From Promerops cafer (taxonomy: Eukaryota; Chordata; Aves; Passeriformes; Nectariniidae): 64,000 nucleotides of DNA. Position 1 is the first letter of the stretch. Each line of letters starts with the position of its first letter. The notes below the pieces were generated by a model. It worked only from the letters and a program-made list of their open reading frames with translations, made no database searches and was not told where the DNA came from. This document shows positions 49,553 through 63,010 of the stretch, in pieces. Made by a program: the position numbers and the translations under genes. The stretch lies in the NCBI GenBank assembly GCA_013398275.1, contig VZSE01006228.1, forward strand, positions 186,001-250,000, read 5' to 3'.

Positions 49553-52500
49553 AACCACCCTAGCAAGGGATATATACCCTCTGCAATCTGTGAATGTGAG
49601 AATATTCAGTCTGAAAAAAATCCAAACTGTGGTCCCTATTTACCTGCTCTAAAGAAAATTTAGGTATTATTTTCCCTATTGAATGATCACAAGCAACATG
49701 GGAAAACAGACTCACTCAATTTAGATTATGTCCAAAAGGAGAGAAAAAATCTGCATTTTATCACCATGATCATGTGCTCTTGCAGTATTTTAAAACTATG
49801 AAGACAACTGAATTTCTAATAATACTCAGGAGCATGTGGCAGCATCATTGTGTTGACAATTTTTAAACCAAAACTTTGTGATAGGTTTCCAATCTCTGAA
49901 TCAAAACCTACATTCATAAATAGATTTTCTGCTGGTTCAAAAATGCTTATTGTGAAGTGTAACAGTTGAGCCAGTGTAATACAATGGGAATGGGAACTCA
50001 AATTCTTCAGGCTGCCTCTGCTGTCTGTAAACCACTTCTGTAAATATAATGATGTTGCTGCTCTCGCCCCATGTGTTTTTTGCAGATAATAATCAAAGAA
50101 ACAGAAACCCAATTAAAAAGTCTTTTCAGCCTACTGAGTTTTCTGTTGCCCAATATCCTTCTTAAGGCTAGTAGTTAATTAACCATGAACTGATGCTGCA
50201 CTATTTGTCTTTTTGGTAACATCTGATAAGATCTGAACAGCCTTCCCAGCAACTTAAACTTTTCCTGTCAGGAAACTGAGTGAGAGCTAAAAACTCCAAA
50301 TAAGTTATATGTTTAAATTCTGCAAATAAAAAAGGAGGCTTCAGTAGGTTTGGTAAAAATTTCATGAAAGCTAGTCGTATATTTTTATAATGAAAGCAGT
50401 CAATCTGGCTGCTGAGCAAATTACTACTGTCCTAGTGACTACTGGATGCTAGGGAATTAGACAGAAATAATGCCCAGCTAATTCCAAGTATATTGCTCAT
50501 CAGTTTAATCAGGGAGCTTACAATGTCTCTCCACTGCTGTGTATATTTGAATTCTTAATCCATGTTTGCACAAGTATGGCAATATGTCTAATAGAAAATG
50601 GACTATATACACTTGTGCTAAAGTTCCACATACTTTAGCAGACAACACAACAGAGATACCTGAGATTTCTACATGGTATTATTGACAATTATGATACTAG
50701 ATTATTAACCCAATTTATAGAAAGTTCTAGAAAGAGTTCTAGAAAGAACCTGTAGGAAGTCAAAGTATCAGATAAAAGTGTGCAACAAGTTAGGTGTCTT
50801 CTCTCAAATTTACTTAATGGAAATTTGCAAAGGACATGATTCACAGTTATACTGCTTGCTTTCACAGGGAAGCTGTCTTCCATGTAGTTACAGCCAACAG
50901 GAGAATTATTATTCTCCAATTTACTTGCTTTATGTGTGTTGCCCATGTTTTTAAGTCATCATGTCCTGTCATGAAGAGACCATTAGTTACACAGCGTATT
51001 TCACAGGAGCTGTTACTGTCACACAAAGAAGGTACCCATGGCTCTGGTTGCCAGAGTCCATCTGTCTCTCCCAGGAGCAAGAAATAACTTCACTTGTAAC
51101 TTGCATTTTAAAAGCAGGTGCAGAGAAAAAAGGAAACAAACTGAAGGAAGGGAAAAAAATGGAAGCAAAAATGTTGGTCTAGGGAGTGAGGGCCAGAGGC
51201 AAGGAGATAGCAGGGAAGGCACAGAGGTTGTCTTTGTCTGATAAAAGTTGTAAAGGTCAGCTTATTCCAGTTGTTATACCCACCGTTGCCAAACTGTGGA
51301 ATAAATGTATAAAGCCTTCAAAATTTCTTAATTCAACTAAACAAATACCAGACGGGAAAATCTCTTCTGTTTGGTTTTCAGCTGCTGCCTGGTGTCCCCA
51401 TATTATCTTTTGATGCTACATGGTAACCAGATACTTGACACATTACTCAAGTAAACCCCCAGGCTCATGCGCTATTGCCTCCCACAGCTCAATCAGACAC
51501 ATGGTTTGAGCCAACTGGATTAGTTTTGAAAAGATTTGCCACTGCAGATATTTTTTTAAACACAGAAAAGTAATAATTCAATTATGCAATCTACTTTCCA
51601 GTGACTTGGAAAGTCCACATTAGGATGCATCACTTGATGGCAAGCTCTACTTACATCTACGTGTAGTAAGATAAAATTGGGGAAGCCATATGTATAACTG
51701 GAGTAATGGGAAGGTTTACTCCACATCTCCCCACCATCCTGCTCCTCCCTCAGCTGAATTTGGAGCCTGGCCAGTGACTCTTGTCTGGAGCGCAAGCCTC
51801 AATTTCCTCCCTATAGGGAGTGTAGGGCTTACAGTAGGAAACAATATGCTTCCCACCCTCATACTGGCATGAAAACATTAATGGAGTACTCACTAGATAC
51901 TGGTCTTGCTCTCAGGAACTACAGTTTCTGATGCAGTCTCAGGAAATGTATGTGTCATAACAACTCTGAAAAGCTGTGCTTTAATAATGCTTGCAAATAT
52001 TAATCAGTTTCACAGATGCAGTCCTATCAATTGCTCCACTGTGGTATGCACTGATTGCACCTAAAGAACACCCATATCTCTCATTCACTAATATTTTAAG
52101 AAAGACTGTCCTGGATTGTTGTTTATTCTTAGATCTTAAGAAAAAAAATCACTGAACTCTTTGTTCTTCAGTGTGTATCTCTTCTGCACTTCCTTCAAAG
52201 ATAGATTTCCCTCTTCTCCTTGGGGAAATTCCTGAACAACATCTCTCTCCATTCATACACTATAGAAGTATAACTGTATGTATTAGGTTTATGCCTAAAA
52301 TTTCATAGGTTTCTGAGTATAAAAAATTCCATACTGAAATTTAATGGACACAAGTTTCCAGAAGTAAATTAACCATTTATGCCTTTTAAGAGATATCTGA
52401 GTTGATGGGTCCTCCAAAGTTCACTAAATTAATGCTGTGCTCAACAGAGCATGGGCAATCAATACTCACAATATCCCAAGTGTGTTGTAAATCTGATTAT

Positions 52501-52585
52501 TTGTTTCTACCTGTGCCTGCTGACTCTTCCTCAGTCACTGTGCATGTCCAGCTTTGCTCCATCTTCTCTCCAACCACCCTTTACG
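49553..52585. other. Non-coding DNA, no gene seen
   Basis: No gene or classified transposon was found. Several overlapping frames between 50836 and 51241 on both strands have no recognisable motif; their lysine- and glutamate-rich plus-strand content comes from a purine-rich stretch at about 51115-51220. A pair of heat-shock-element-like motifs lies at 50720-50747. Confidence 0.6.
50720..50747. promoter_or_regulatory. Tandem heat-shock-element-like motifs
   Basis: GAA-AG-TTC-TA-GAA (50720-50732) is an exact three-unit match to the HSF binding pattern of alternating GAA and TTC blocks with 2-nt spacing. A second TTC-TA-GAA follows at 50737-50744. The two arise from a perfect 12-bp tandem doublet, GTTCTAGAAAGA, at 50724-50747. 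The motif match is direct. Binding or regulation is inference, since no promoter or gene is seen nearby and a slippage duplication alone could explain the second site. Confidence 0.4.
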
Positions 52586-52870
52586 TAATTGTAGACATCA
52601 GTCAGACACTTCTAAACCCTTTGTATTTTGGGCTGAGCAAATGCATGTCCTTCAGCCTCTCCTTGTGCACTAAGTGGTCCAGGCCGCTGACCAGTTTGGT
52701 GAACCTATGCTGGACTCTCCAGCATGTTCATGCCTTGTACTGTGGAGACCAAAACTAGACTCTGCACTCCTGCTGCAGTCACACAAGTGCCATGGAGAAG
52801 CAAATAATCACTTCTCTTAACTTGCTGCTCTGACCTTAAACAGCCACCAAAGACCAGGTTTGGCTGATCC
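52586..52870 (-). mobile_element. CR1 LINE fragment (ORF2 C-terminal end)
   Basis: Read on the minus strand, this is a decayed piece of a CR1 (chicken repeat 1) non-LTR retrotransposon, covering the last part of ORF2 past the reverse transcriptase core. Recognisable remnants are FWSPQYK (52734-52754) and GLDHLVHKERLK (52650-52685), which fit the conserved FW-PQYKK and GLEHL-YEERL stretches of CR1 ORF2. In-frame stops at 52755-52757 and 52728-52730, plus a probable 1-nt frameshift between the two blocks, show that it is dead. Nucleotide similarity continues to about 52586 on the 3' side and about 52870 on the 5' side. The 5' part is missing, as is usual for CR1, and the extreme 3' end with its short tandem tail was not found. 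The high divergence indicates an old insertion. It supports an avian or other sauropsid source. Confidence 0.9.
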
Positions 52871-55800
52871 CTCACCCTTTGTTTTCACATGACCTTTTCC
52901 TGTGCTGGTGTTAGTATGTGGGTACATGTGAACCAGATCACATCCTATACACTTTGGTTTATTTTCTGTACACATCATTAATAGATATCAAGTGGTTTTC
53001 ACCCCTATAAATGCTGACTGGTCCCCTTTTCTTCAGGGGATCAGCTTGTCTGAAAAACACAGTATGAAGTGTGACAGAGCATGAGATGCAAAGAAGAAGA
53101 GTACAGATGTGTAACACGATGATTCATGAAGAAACAAAGTGAGAAGTAGCAACATTTATTCCCACTAGACTAATTCCCTTTCATAAAAGTATCACTGTTT
53201 TGGGAACATTTAGCTGCAAAGAGGAATAGGGGCTGGTCCAGACTTCTCACCTCAGAAAGAAAGGAGAATTTTGTCCCTGACTTCAACAGTAGTAAATCCA
53301 CAGATCTTTTGCCAAACCATACAGAGAATAGGGAATAAAATGTGTCACAACCTTGCTGTGTAATGCACAGCTGCCATTAACACCCCTTAGTGTAATGGTC
53401 ATAGACCATCCTCTGCATGGATTAAAAATTTCTTTTTGCAACTTCAAGACATAAAAGGGAAAAAATATTATATACTCTGCTTGTCCTAGGGAGTAAAATG
53501 AATACAGGTAGGAAATAAGGTAGGCTTTAAGCCCAAAAAAACCCTGCCAGTTTTTTGGAACAACCTAACAGTTTCAGCTGCTCCCCAAACTCTGGAATCT
53601 GTCTTGGAGAAAGGAATTTGCAGAGCCTGAAAGAAGAGGCAATGCCACACCGCCTGCCCCTAGCAAGGAGTGCTGGAGGGGCTCCACAAAATAACTTTTA
53701 TGTCAGGGAATAATTATTTTGTACTGAGACAGAAATTGCCTCATTTAAATAACATTTTTCCTACATTACTTTCTCAAGGCCTAAGGGCTGGTCTTCCAAA
53801 AAATGAGATTTTTGGCAGCCCCAGAGCTTTTCTCGTATTTCTGTCTGTCCTACTCATACTATAAACAGTATTCTTACAAAATAATTTCTAGACTACAGTT
53901 TCTTCATCAGTCCACTGGACAAGAAAGGAAAGTCTATGTTTTATGTAACTCAGCAGCTGCAGACAGTTACTCGGTTGTGCTGTACAAATCTACCTTTTGT
54001 TAATCAAATAATCCAATTCTATGGGATGGGATTATACAGATGTCAGATGAGATGTTCAAATAGCCACTTTTGGCATTAAAAGCTATAAAAACAACTACTA
54101 TTTCAGTATCATAAAAATGGTACTAAATACAAATTCAAAGTGTCTGTATGCACCCTTTAAAATTTTTGTATTGTATTGGAGTCACTCATCATACTGAATA
54201 TACTTTATAGTTTGGGAACAAATTCAGGCTTCGTAGAGGCTGGAAGAGATTCTGGATGATAATCAACACGTACTAATAAGAATCCATGAGCAACAAAACT
54301 AGATTTGATGGAACTGTGGGAAAAAACCTCTATAATTCTGCATTCAACTTCAAAAGCAAATACCAGTTTCTGTTCACTACTATATTCGGTTTGCATCTCA
54401 CAGACAAAAAAAATATTGGTTAGATCAACAATATTCCCTGTACTTTTATACCTGTACATTTGTGAGTAGCTGAAATACAATCCTTGACCTGCCTAAACTA
54501 ACAGGGATTTTGCTTGAATGTGTGAGGGGTTTTGGCAACAGGGATTTTATTAATTCATTTAAAACATGTAAATATTTTTGCCCTGCACAGATTTCCAGGG
54601 ATATATTGGATAGTTACCGAATGTAGGGAATGTAAATTGCCCCTCCTTCTGGCCAGGGATGGTGACTGACTATTTAGCAGTCCTGTGATGCTCTAAAACA
54701 TCTCGAGGAGCAGTAACCTTCCAGGAGACTTCAATACAGAATGCCACCTCCTGTCTTGAGCCACAGCTCCAGCAGAACCATGAATCAGAGACACTCAATG
54801 CCCTAAGCACCATAGCACCTCCTCAGTCATTTCTTATTAAAATAAAATAAAAAGAGGTCTGCCAAGGTACTTTGAACGTTCTGGGGGGAAAGAAAAATGA
54901 CCGTGCAAGCTGAAGCAATTAGAGGAGCTGTGAATGGCTCCCTCAAACAGATGGCTAGAGGAACTGAGTCTTTCCCCATAGGTATTATAAATAACATTTT
55001 CATATTTTATATGTTCTATAAACAATTTCAAATGCAGTGGAGTTAGTGGGGATGAAGGGAAATATAAGAAGTGAGCAGGGTGGGAGTGCAGGGTGAGGGA
55101 GGATATGAAAGACGAGCCGTCTGAAATATGAAGATCATAAGTACTGGCATGTCTGGTTATTTGAGTGTCCCTAGCAGTCAAATAATGAGCCTTCTTCATG
55201 TTTTGCCTTTCTGGACTTGGCTTGCTTAGACAAATTTGTAGGCATTAGGGTCTGTCTGGAGTTAGTTCCAAGATCTCTTTTTTTTTTCCCTTAACATTTT
55301 GCAGCTGAGGCAGCCTTGTGAAAAAGACGCTTTGAAGAGAAACATTACCAAATATGTCTTTTCTCCTGCCCATATCTTCTGTTTCCACAGGAAAAGGACG
55401 CAGGCACAGGCAGCCCAATGGAAACACAGGAACATCCACCGTCACTGGGGGAGGAAGGCAAGTCCTGCCTGCAGCCCTGCTCAGAGAGGAAGCAGCTGAA
55501 AGTAAATGTCTTAAACATCAGTCAAGGGGGAACGCTGACAACTTGACTTTTCTGCCAGGTCTGTAAAGATTTTACTCAGCGCTTCCACCACCTCCAGCCG
55601 CCCTTGGCCACTCCTGGCTGACCACCTTAGGTGATTGTTTTGCTTTCCTCAGCTGCTCTTTTCAAAGTGCAGACAGCAGGCAGGGTCTGTCTATTTTTGT
55701 CGGGGACACCACTCAAAGAGGCAGGATAACTGAACCCTGTGCTACGAAATTCTTCCTGCCAGAACCTCAGCTGCAAAAGCAGCTACATAACCTGCTCACT

Positions 55801-58769
55801 TCTCTGTGTTTCCAAAGATTTTAGATAATCACAGAATGAGAGTGGAAGAAGAGAGCTGCTTGCTCCTTTCTACTGCTACTTCTTTTCTGATACAAAATGT
55901 TAATAATAACACCTGCATATAAAAGCCCTAAGGAGGCTGGCCACTGTGCTAGGATTGTATAAACTAAAACCAGTTCTCACCTCAGATGTTTTGCTGTCCT
56001 GATCATTGATGTCCCTCCTACTATCTCAATAATTTTTTCCCCAAAAAGTCCTAGCCTCTACAGTCACAATTACTCAAAAGTCCTGATTTATGTGTACTGA
56101 AACTCCTCTCCCTCTTTCCCAAGATGTTACTGTGAGCTTGAACACAAGCAAAATCAAACTACTTAAGTAATCATTGTTATCCCTCCACCATTCTTCCCTG
56201 CTACTCTCCAGTCACTTTTTTCTGTAACCTATGATAGTGATACCCGACTTCAGACCATATAGACTACAGTTCATCCAGACACACATAAATGTGTGGTCCC
56301 TTTTCTGAGTGAACGGGCAACTGCTGCCAGGCAAAATCTCCTAAGGCTTATCTCTGCCTCCTTCTCCTTCTGGAAGGAACTCATTCTGTTTCCTTGCTTC
56401 TAACCAGCTTTCACAGACCTTGAATATGTAAACTTTGTGGCAAGTCAGGTTGAAATCAGTGAATGGATTCGAAAGATGCCAGACTTGGTCAAAGAGATAG
56501 GCAATGTCAAAATTATGATATGCTATTTTCCTTAGGAAAACATACAAAAACATTTCTAGACTGTTCTTGCAGATAGGGAGGAAATATTCAAGCTCTGGCT
56601 ACTCCATTTCAGATTAGGAACAAAACCAAATTATTATGGTAGCAAGGTTTCCCTAAGCATTCCTACTTCAAATTACATTTTTAACAGAATTTTTTGTTCG
56701 GATTTGTGTACTGCCTTCTTGTGCAATTGTACAAGCATGAAGTATAATTCAAATCAAGTCACAATTTGTTCTCCATGAAGAGCTGAAGTGACATTACACT
56801 TTGACAAGCCAAAAAGTTGAGCTGAGACAGAGTATGGAATCAGCAGATGGTAACTTTATTTTGTAGTTAACATATGAAGCTGAGATAGGATTGGGACCAA
56901 TAAAGAGCAAATAATTCAGAATATAGTTGTGCCTAACAATAACCTTTTCCAGGGTTTTGAAGGCAGTAGGCAGTCTCTGTGTAAATTTTCTGGCAGTAGC
57001 AGTATGTGGCTAAGGTTTATGATGTGTCTCATTTGGTGATGGCAGACTAGCAAAGAGAGAAACCACAGGTGACCTACTGGTAAGCCATTAGATCTTAGGT
57101 TATGACTTGTATGAAAGCTAAGATTAGATGTAAGGCAGTTTTTAAATTGTAGGGAGTTATCACATGATAGTTTTGGTTTGTTTTAATAAATGTCTGCTGC
57201 CCATGACTATCTTAGGTTAGGTAAGAACTCGAAGGAAGCAAAGAGCTGAGAGTCTGTTTAAAGCTAGTGAAGTAGCTGGCCTAGATCCTAAACCATGCCA
57301 GACTGGGTTCAGGATTTTGGCTACTGGATTACTTTGGGATGGGACAGAGGATGAATTCAATGCACAGTGTAGAGTCCAGGTTTGGTAAATTAAGGAGCTC
57401 TGTGTTACAGCTGTGGTTGAGTCAAATCAGTGCTGTGGGTGGAACGGGGAAGCAACCTCTCTTTGGCACGAGAGGAGAGGCCATTAGGAAGTCTTGCACT
57501 AATAAGAAGTTTGGAGACAACAGACTGTACCTGATTTTTCTCAGATCTATCTGGCAGGGTTGAAAGTGCAGCTTGTGACTAGACTCAGCCCAACACTAGC
57601 TTTCAGGCCAAGGGGTGACCACAGGCTAGGAAAAGTTAGGTGAGATGGCATTGCCCAAGGTACAGGCTAGTGTGGAGGACTCCAGGCAAGGCAGTGGCCA
57701 GAGCTGGCAGGCAGTGCTCTCAGAGGCCAGCTCAGGGCTGGCGGGGCTGCAGCTCAGCAAAGAGCTCAGTGCCAGAGCCACCACCAAAGGTGACTCGTGC
57801 AGGCCAAGGAGAGCTCCTAAGGGCAGAGATCCTGGAGCCTGACTGGGACCTGGCATGGCAGGCATTTTGCACAAGGTATAAGGCTGCAGTGGAAGGCCAC
57901 AGCCAATAATAAGAGACTCAGGCCCAGGGGGTAGTTTTCTTTCAACTATGGCCACTGGGTGGATTACAATTATATTGGCATGTGGTTTTGTTTTGGGGTT
58001 TTTTTGCCTAAAATAGTGTTAGAGGCAGTAGGTGTCTGTGAGTAAGGGGTACATTAGGAGTCAGTCAGTGTCTCAGCAATAGTGCTCAGGCATTTTGGTA
58101 GGCTTAAGACTAAATCCAGTAAATCAGTCTGTGCACTGCACCCTTCAAAATAGTCAGCTTTATCTTTTATGCTGTTGTTTACCAATCCTCAATGCAAACT
58201 CAAGCCACTTTTATACCAATACCTTAAACTATCTTCCTGAACTCCAGCTCATTCAAATTTGTTCAGAGGAAATAATCAGAATTTTATTCAGTGTTATCTT
58301 TTGGCTTCAATCCTAATCCAATGCACAGGTGCCTGCCTATATCAAGAGCTGTGAAAAGCTACTGTCCAGTGTGCCTCAGTATTAGTTGCCATCTGAAGCT
58401 AAGTCTGAAGCAATATGTTGTTAAGGTCTTCATGCCAAACAGTCCCATGGGTAAGTTTCATGCCAGACAGCTTGGCCAATATCATTAAAACAAGATAGAA
58501 GTTATATTTCTCCCCTGAACACCTGCAATTACTTTATTAAATTCCTTTAGCTGCACATTATTCTTCAGCATAACAGAGAAAAGCAGAGACTCCAGCCCAT
58601 ATGAGAGGCAACCAGAGGTGCCTCACTGAGACTCTCAGGGACTGTCCTGAGGAGAGAGATCATGTCTGTACCTCAGGAAACTCTGAGGTTGCTGCATGGC
58701 TTCTCCTGAGCAACACCTCATGAAATGCCACAAGCTTCTGCATACATCTGTGATGCTTTCATTAACAGT
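52871..58769. other. Non-coding DNA, no gene seen
   Basis: No coding exon was recognised. Most of the stretch is ordinary AT-rich DNA. From about 56800 the plus strand becomes G-richer than C, peaking in a GC-rich but CpG-poor patch at 57640-57910. Frames on both strands there (89 codons plus, 109 codons minus) have no recognisable domain. The patch could be an old methylated insertion or a former exon, but I cannot classify it. Confidence 0.55.
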
Positions 58770-58871
58770 AATAAATAAAATGACTGAAATAGCAGAAAAT
58801 AAAACTGGGAATGGAAAGAGAGATGCCTTTTCAACAAAAAAAAAAAAAAAAAAAAAAACAAAAAAAAAAAA
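58770..58871 (+). repeat. AATAAA cluster followed by A23-C-A12
   Basis: Three AATAAA hexamers (58770-58775, 58774-58779, 58798-58803) lie just upstream of 23 A residues (58836-58858), one C and 12 more A residues (58860-58871). The spacing of 32 bp from the last signal to the A tract resembles the end of a polyadenylated RNA copied back into the genome. The body upstream (about 58500-58770) is not recognisable as a gene or SINE, so this is recorded as a homopolymer with a possible retrocopy explanation. Confidence 0.6.
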
Positions 58872-61800
58872 CAGAGGGGCAAAAAGAGGAGAGAGATATT
58901 TGGATTTTCAGGTTTAATATTCCCTTTGACCATTCAGCTGAAGCTTATGGGGGAAATGACTTGTTGGTTTTGTGCTAACTTTAATCATCAAATAATTCTT
59001 CATAATTACTAACCAATAATCTTTCCCTTCAGAGTAACAATCAAATAATGCATGAAACTCCCTGTTTACTTCCTGAGGAGACGAATAACAACTCCCTCCT
59101 GTTATGACTGCATACAGATCCAACCCCTCCTGCAAGTCCCCTGTGTCAGTCACCTCCCTCTTCCCACAAAACCCTTGTGCCTACAGCGGTAATTACAACC
59201 ATTCTGAATTTTTGATCTCTTGGCTTTTTTTTTTTGTTTTTTTGCTACTTTCCTGCTCCCATTCCTCTCCCCAGCCTTGTAATTCTCTGCAGACTCTGAA
59301 CAATGGATTAGCTGTTCCCTCCAGTAAAGTTTTCCAGAAATAGTTTTTAGAGTTTTGCCATATGTTTATCTTTCTTAATACTCTAGTGAGTAGCCCCCTC
59401 ATGACTCACGGGCAAACAAAGGTCTTGAATGGTTTGTTTATTCTTCTCAGCTAGATGGCATTGCCTGGGGCTCGCCATGAGGGCAGCAGAGGAGATCTGA
59501 GGAGGTGCATACTGTTGCACATATTTCATTACAAGCAACTTCAAATTTGCCCTGGCCCAGACTGCTATGAATCAGAACGAAGGCTGGAAAATCTAGCTGC
59601 CCTCAGGTAGTCCCACTCTGATATTGTCCCATGTGCCAGTGTGCTTCTACATGTACACCCATTCCCATGTGGACCCTGTGGTGGGAGAAACAGAGGAGGA
59701 GTGGAGAGGAAGTCACCCTAAATAACCCAGTGTCTGACCTTCTCCCGCTAGGCTGTCTCCCATTTCTGACACAATCACTGAATAACCCTCGCCCGTCAGT
59801 GGTAATGTGTATTTTGGCTCACAAAGAACTAAGTCAGGAACAGTGCTGGAGCATAAGAATTCAGTATTAGATAAATAAACAAGTTTACCACTCCTAACAA
59901 AGAAAAAAAAACACAACAGCCAGTCACAGAGTTAAATGCCCAGCAAAAACAAATGTGCCCAGAAGACCTGAGCTGTGAAGCTAAGCAATAGTCTTCAGAG
60001 TCCTGAATATAAGACTAGGTGTCATGGCCAGAGCTGGGTGTGCAAAGCTGTGCAAAACATTCAGATATAAAACCTTAAATCACTTCAGAGACTGAAGAAG
60101 AATTGATGAGGTTACTCAGTTGCCCATCCCCTCAAAGGAAAGGATCAAGATGAAAGAAGCTAAATGTGATCCGAGTAGGTACCTAAGCAACCAGATTTCT
60201 TGCACTTTTAAACACTCTGTGGTCTCCAAGGGGACTGTGCTGGTGTGACAGCTCTGATTAGGAACAACTACGAGCTCTTGCTTTTACAGAGAAGGTGCTG
60301 GAAGCTGGGCACGGGATGCTATTTAGAGATCTTTCAGGGCTCAGAAACTTGAGACCTGTCCATTCAGTAACCCACACATCTAGTTGGGGCACACCATGGC
60401 ATGGATTAGGGTCATCGGTTAAGATGGAAAAGTGACAGGCGCTGTGTGATATTTTGACAATCTCCTCAGGAGTAGATCTAGGAAGCTAAGCTGGATGAGA
60501 TAGATGAGGCTGCTGGGATGCAGCTATTGTTTTACATGCAAAGATGTAAAATAAACTGTAAGAGGAAAATATCTGAAGTCTAGACCTACACAGTAGCAGT
60601 CTCAAAGTGTCTATGGTCCTCATTTAGAGAGGGCTGAACAGCAAAGCTTGGAACTGAACACAAGGGTGACCAAGTGGCATGAGATCTCAGAAGCATGGTG
60701 CAGAGGTAAAAAATTATCAGATCACCAAAGGAAGAAGGTTAATCAAAACTACTATATTCTGAAATGGAAAAGATGTGTGACTGAGCAGAACCTCAATGTC
60801 TAAAATGCAGACTGGTACCAAGGTGTCCTACCTGGTATCCACCTCTTGTTTCAGAATAACATGGGCCTCCTAAAAATATGAGCTGTGACATATATCAGGT
60901 ACCACAGAGCACTTAAAATGTCACAAGTAACTTTAGCAGGCACTTGAGTGGATCCCAAACTACCTGTCACCCATGTGAACACTAAAAGTCAAACTAGGTA
61001 AACAAGGATGTCTGACTTTTCTGGAATACAGTGAAATGATGGAAGTTCAGTCCCTAAGGAGGCCTAAGTACATTTCTGTACTTCAGAGGGTCACAAACTG
61101 TCTCCAAATGCTTACTCACCAAGGTGGGCTACCCATGGAAGATCAGCAGGGACACCCAGGAAATCAGTGAACACCAGCAGGCTGCTGTAGTCAGCACCAT
61201 TCCCTTACAGACAGGGACCTTCTGTTCAAAAGACTCTGCTGATCACAGCTGTGCAAATAGCAGGAGAAGGGAGGATTTATGTCCTTTTTGGAAGGGAGGA
61301 AGACCAGGACAGGTAGTGAAGCATGAATATAATATATACACTTCAAGGTAGTATTTAGTGCATGAGATATTTTCTAAAGATCAAAAAGGGATTTATAGTA
61401 TCTTGAGTTTTCAGCATACCTTGGAAATATTGCCAGATTTCCAAGTTTTCAACATCAACACTAAATGAAAGGTGTACTCCTTTTCTTAGGGGTAGAAAAG
61501 GGAGGTGAAGGAAGAAAGATATAATGTTGGCAAGTATCTTGTTGCTTTCTCTGAACAACCCTAATCGTCACAAGTCAAAATATTTTGCAACAGGAAGGAA
61601 AGGATAACTTTTACACTGAGGTCTTTTATAAGAAAGGAAGTTCAGTCAGAGTGTGTGTTTCCTAAGCATCAGAGAAACAAATACATTCAGCCCCAAAAAA
61701 TGGAAAAACAGAACAAGTTTTCCAGGCACAGCTCACCTCTTCTCACAAAGCAGGTAGAATTCCGACAGGAAGAGGATGAGACACAATTTCAGATGCCGGA

Positions 61801-62836
61801 GACCTAACACAGTATCTTGCTGTACAGAGTCATGTTAAAATCCACCAATACTCTGAAACAAAGGCACAAGGTCTGAATCTTTCTGTTGACAAGCTTTTGA
61901 GCATGTATTTCTATCTTTTTATTTATATATTTATCTTCTACAACATGCTACCATCATGTACTTCATTGTTTCATCTTATATGAATGGGGATGGGCTATAT
62001 TACCTTGGAAGCACCCTAACTGGTACACTGAAAAGGGAACAGGTCCTTGCCTATGTATTTGTAGGATGCATTTTACTTCTGGAACAATGGGTTTGCCAAA
62101 ACCAAGAAGCATATTTTTTTACCTGTTTTGGACATGCACAGATAAGAAATTTTTTTTTAACATAAATATGTGACAAAATTCTAAGGCTACAAAGTCAAGC
62201 ACTCTGTCTGAATCTTCTATAGTAAGTATAATATTATACATTTTAATTTAGAGACAAAGAATCTACTGCAGTGTGATTCCTCTGACCTTTTTTTCAGCAG
62301 TGCTGCATAAAAAGGAGTAAAAACATTATTTTATAAAGTATCACTCTATAACAATATCCATATCATTGCAAATCATGATGGTTGATTGTATGAAGGTGCA
62401 TGAGATGTGTTTTGCTTCATCAGTATTGGGCTGTTTGTGTAGGCCATGAGAATCAGAGAGGATTCTCTTTCGTGTTTAGTAAATACATAGCGATCTACTG
62501 TTTTGTGCAAGTATTCACCATTTCTGCTGATTTTTTGCCCAGGCCTGTTTCTTGTAAACCTCACCATTACATGTGACATTTTAAGTACACATCACAAGAG
62601 TTGATGGCTTCAGCTACATAGCTGGAAACATTGAAAAATCCATGCCTACATTCATATATTTCCTGGAGTTTTCAGGCAGGATGGTTCAATAGAAAAAATT
62701 TGAAGTCCACATAGGTACTCTATCTACCCACAAATGGAAGCAATCATAAGGATCCATTTGCTTCTTATTTTATTGGCAACAATAACCTTTACCTTGACAT
62801 CATACAAGTAAAAAGAAAGGTTTTGTGAAGGTAAAT
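58872..62836. other. Non-coding DNA, no gene seen
   Basis: No exon, RNA gene or classified transposon is supported. Short T runs lie near 59226-59243. A G/A-rich plus strand between about 60000 and 61300 gives the region an odd texture, but I see no terminal repeats, poly-A or domain that would define an element. Confidence 0.55.
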
Positions 62837-62897
62837 TGATGCTTTGAGAGGCTACCTAGAACAGAGGCTAGACAGAGTTAAAGGAATAAAGTAGGTA

Positions 62898-62903
62898 TTT
62901 ATT
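62898..62903 (-). terminator. LTR poly-A signal AATAAA
   Basis: AATAAA on the minus strand lies about 90 nt downstream of the TATA box, where the R region of a short retroviral LTR is expected to carry its polyadenylation signal. A plus-strand AATAAA also occurs at 62885-62890, inside the same LTR. Confidence 0.7.
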
Positions 62904-62991
62904 AAAAAGCTGTCAAAGGATACACCTTGGGCAGTACAAGAGCCCGGCTGTGGCTCCTCCCAAGATGGACTCTGGGTCATGAGTTTTCACA

Positions 62992-62999
62992 CTTTTATA
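62992..62999 (-). promoter_or_regulatory. LTR TATA box
   Basis: TATAAAAG on the minus strand is a consensus-quality TATA box, placed between the octamer and the poly-A signal exactly as in a U3-R boundary. Transcription would start about 25-30 nt further along the minus strand, near 62965. Confidence 0.75.
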
Positions 63000-63010
63000 A
63001 GTTTTGGTCC

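Noticed and set aside
52402..52758. 118-codon plus-strand frame
   Set aside because: Its 3' half is antisense to the CR1 ORF2 remnant and the rest has no recognisable content.
55828..55850. AATCACAGAATGAGAG stretch resembling a CR1 tail
   Set aside because: Too short; no adjoining CR1 body is recognisable.
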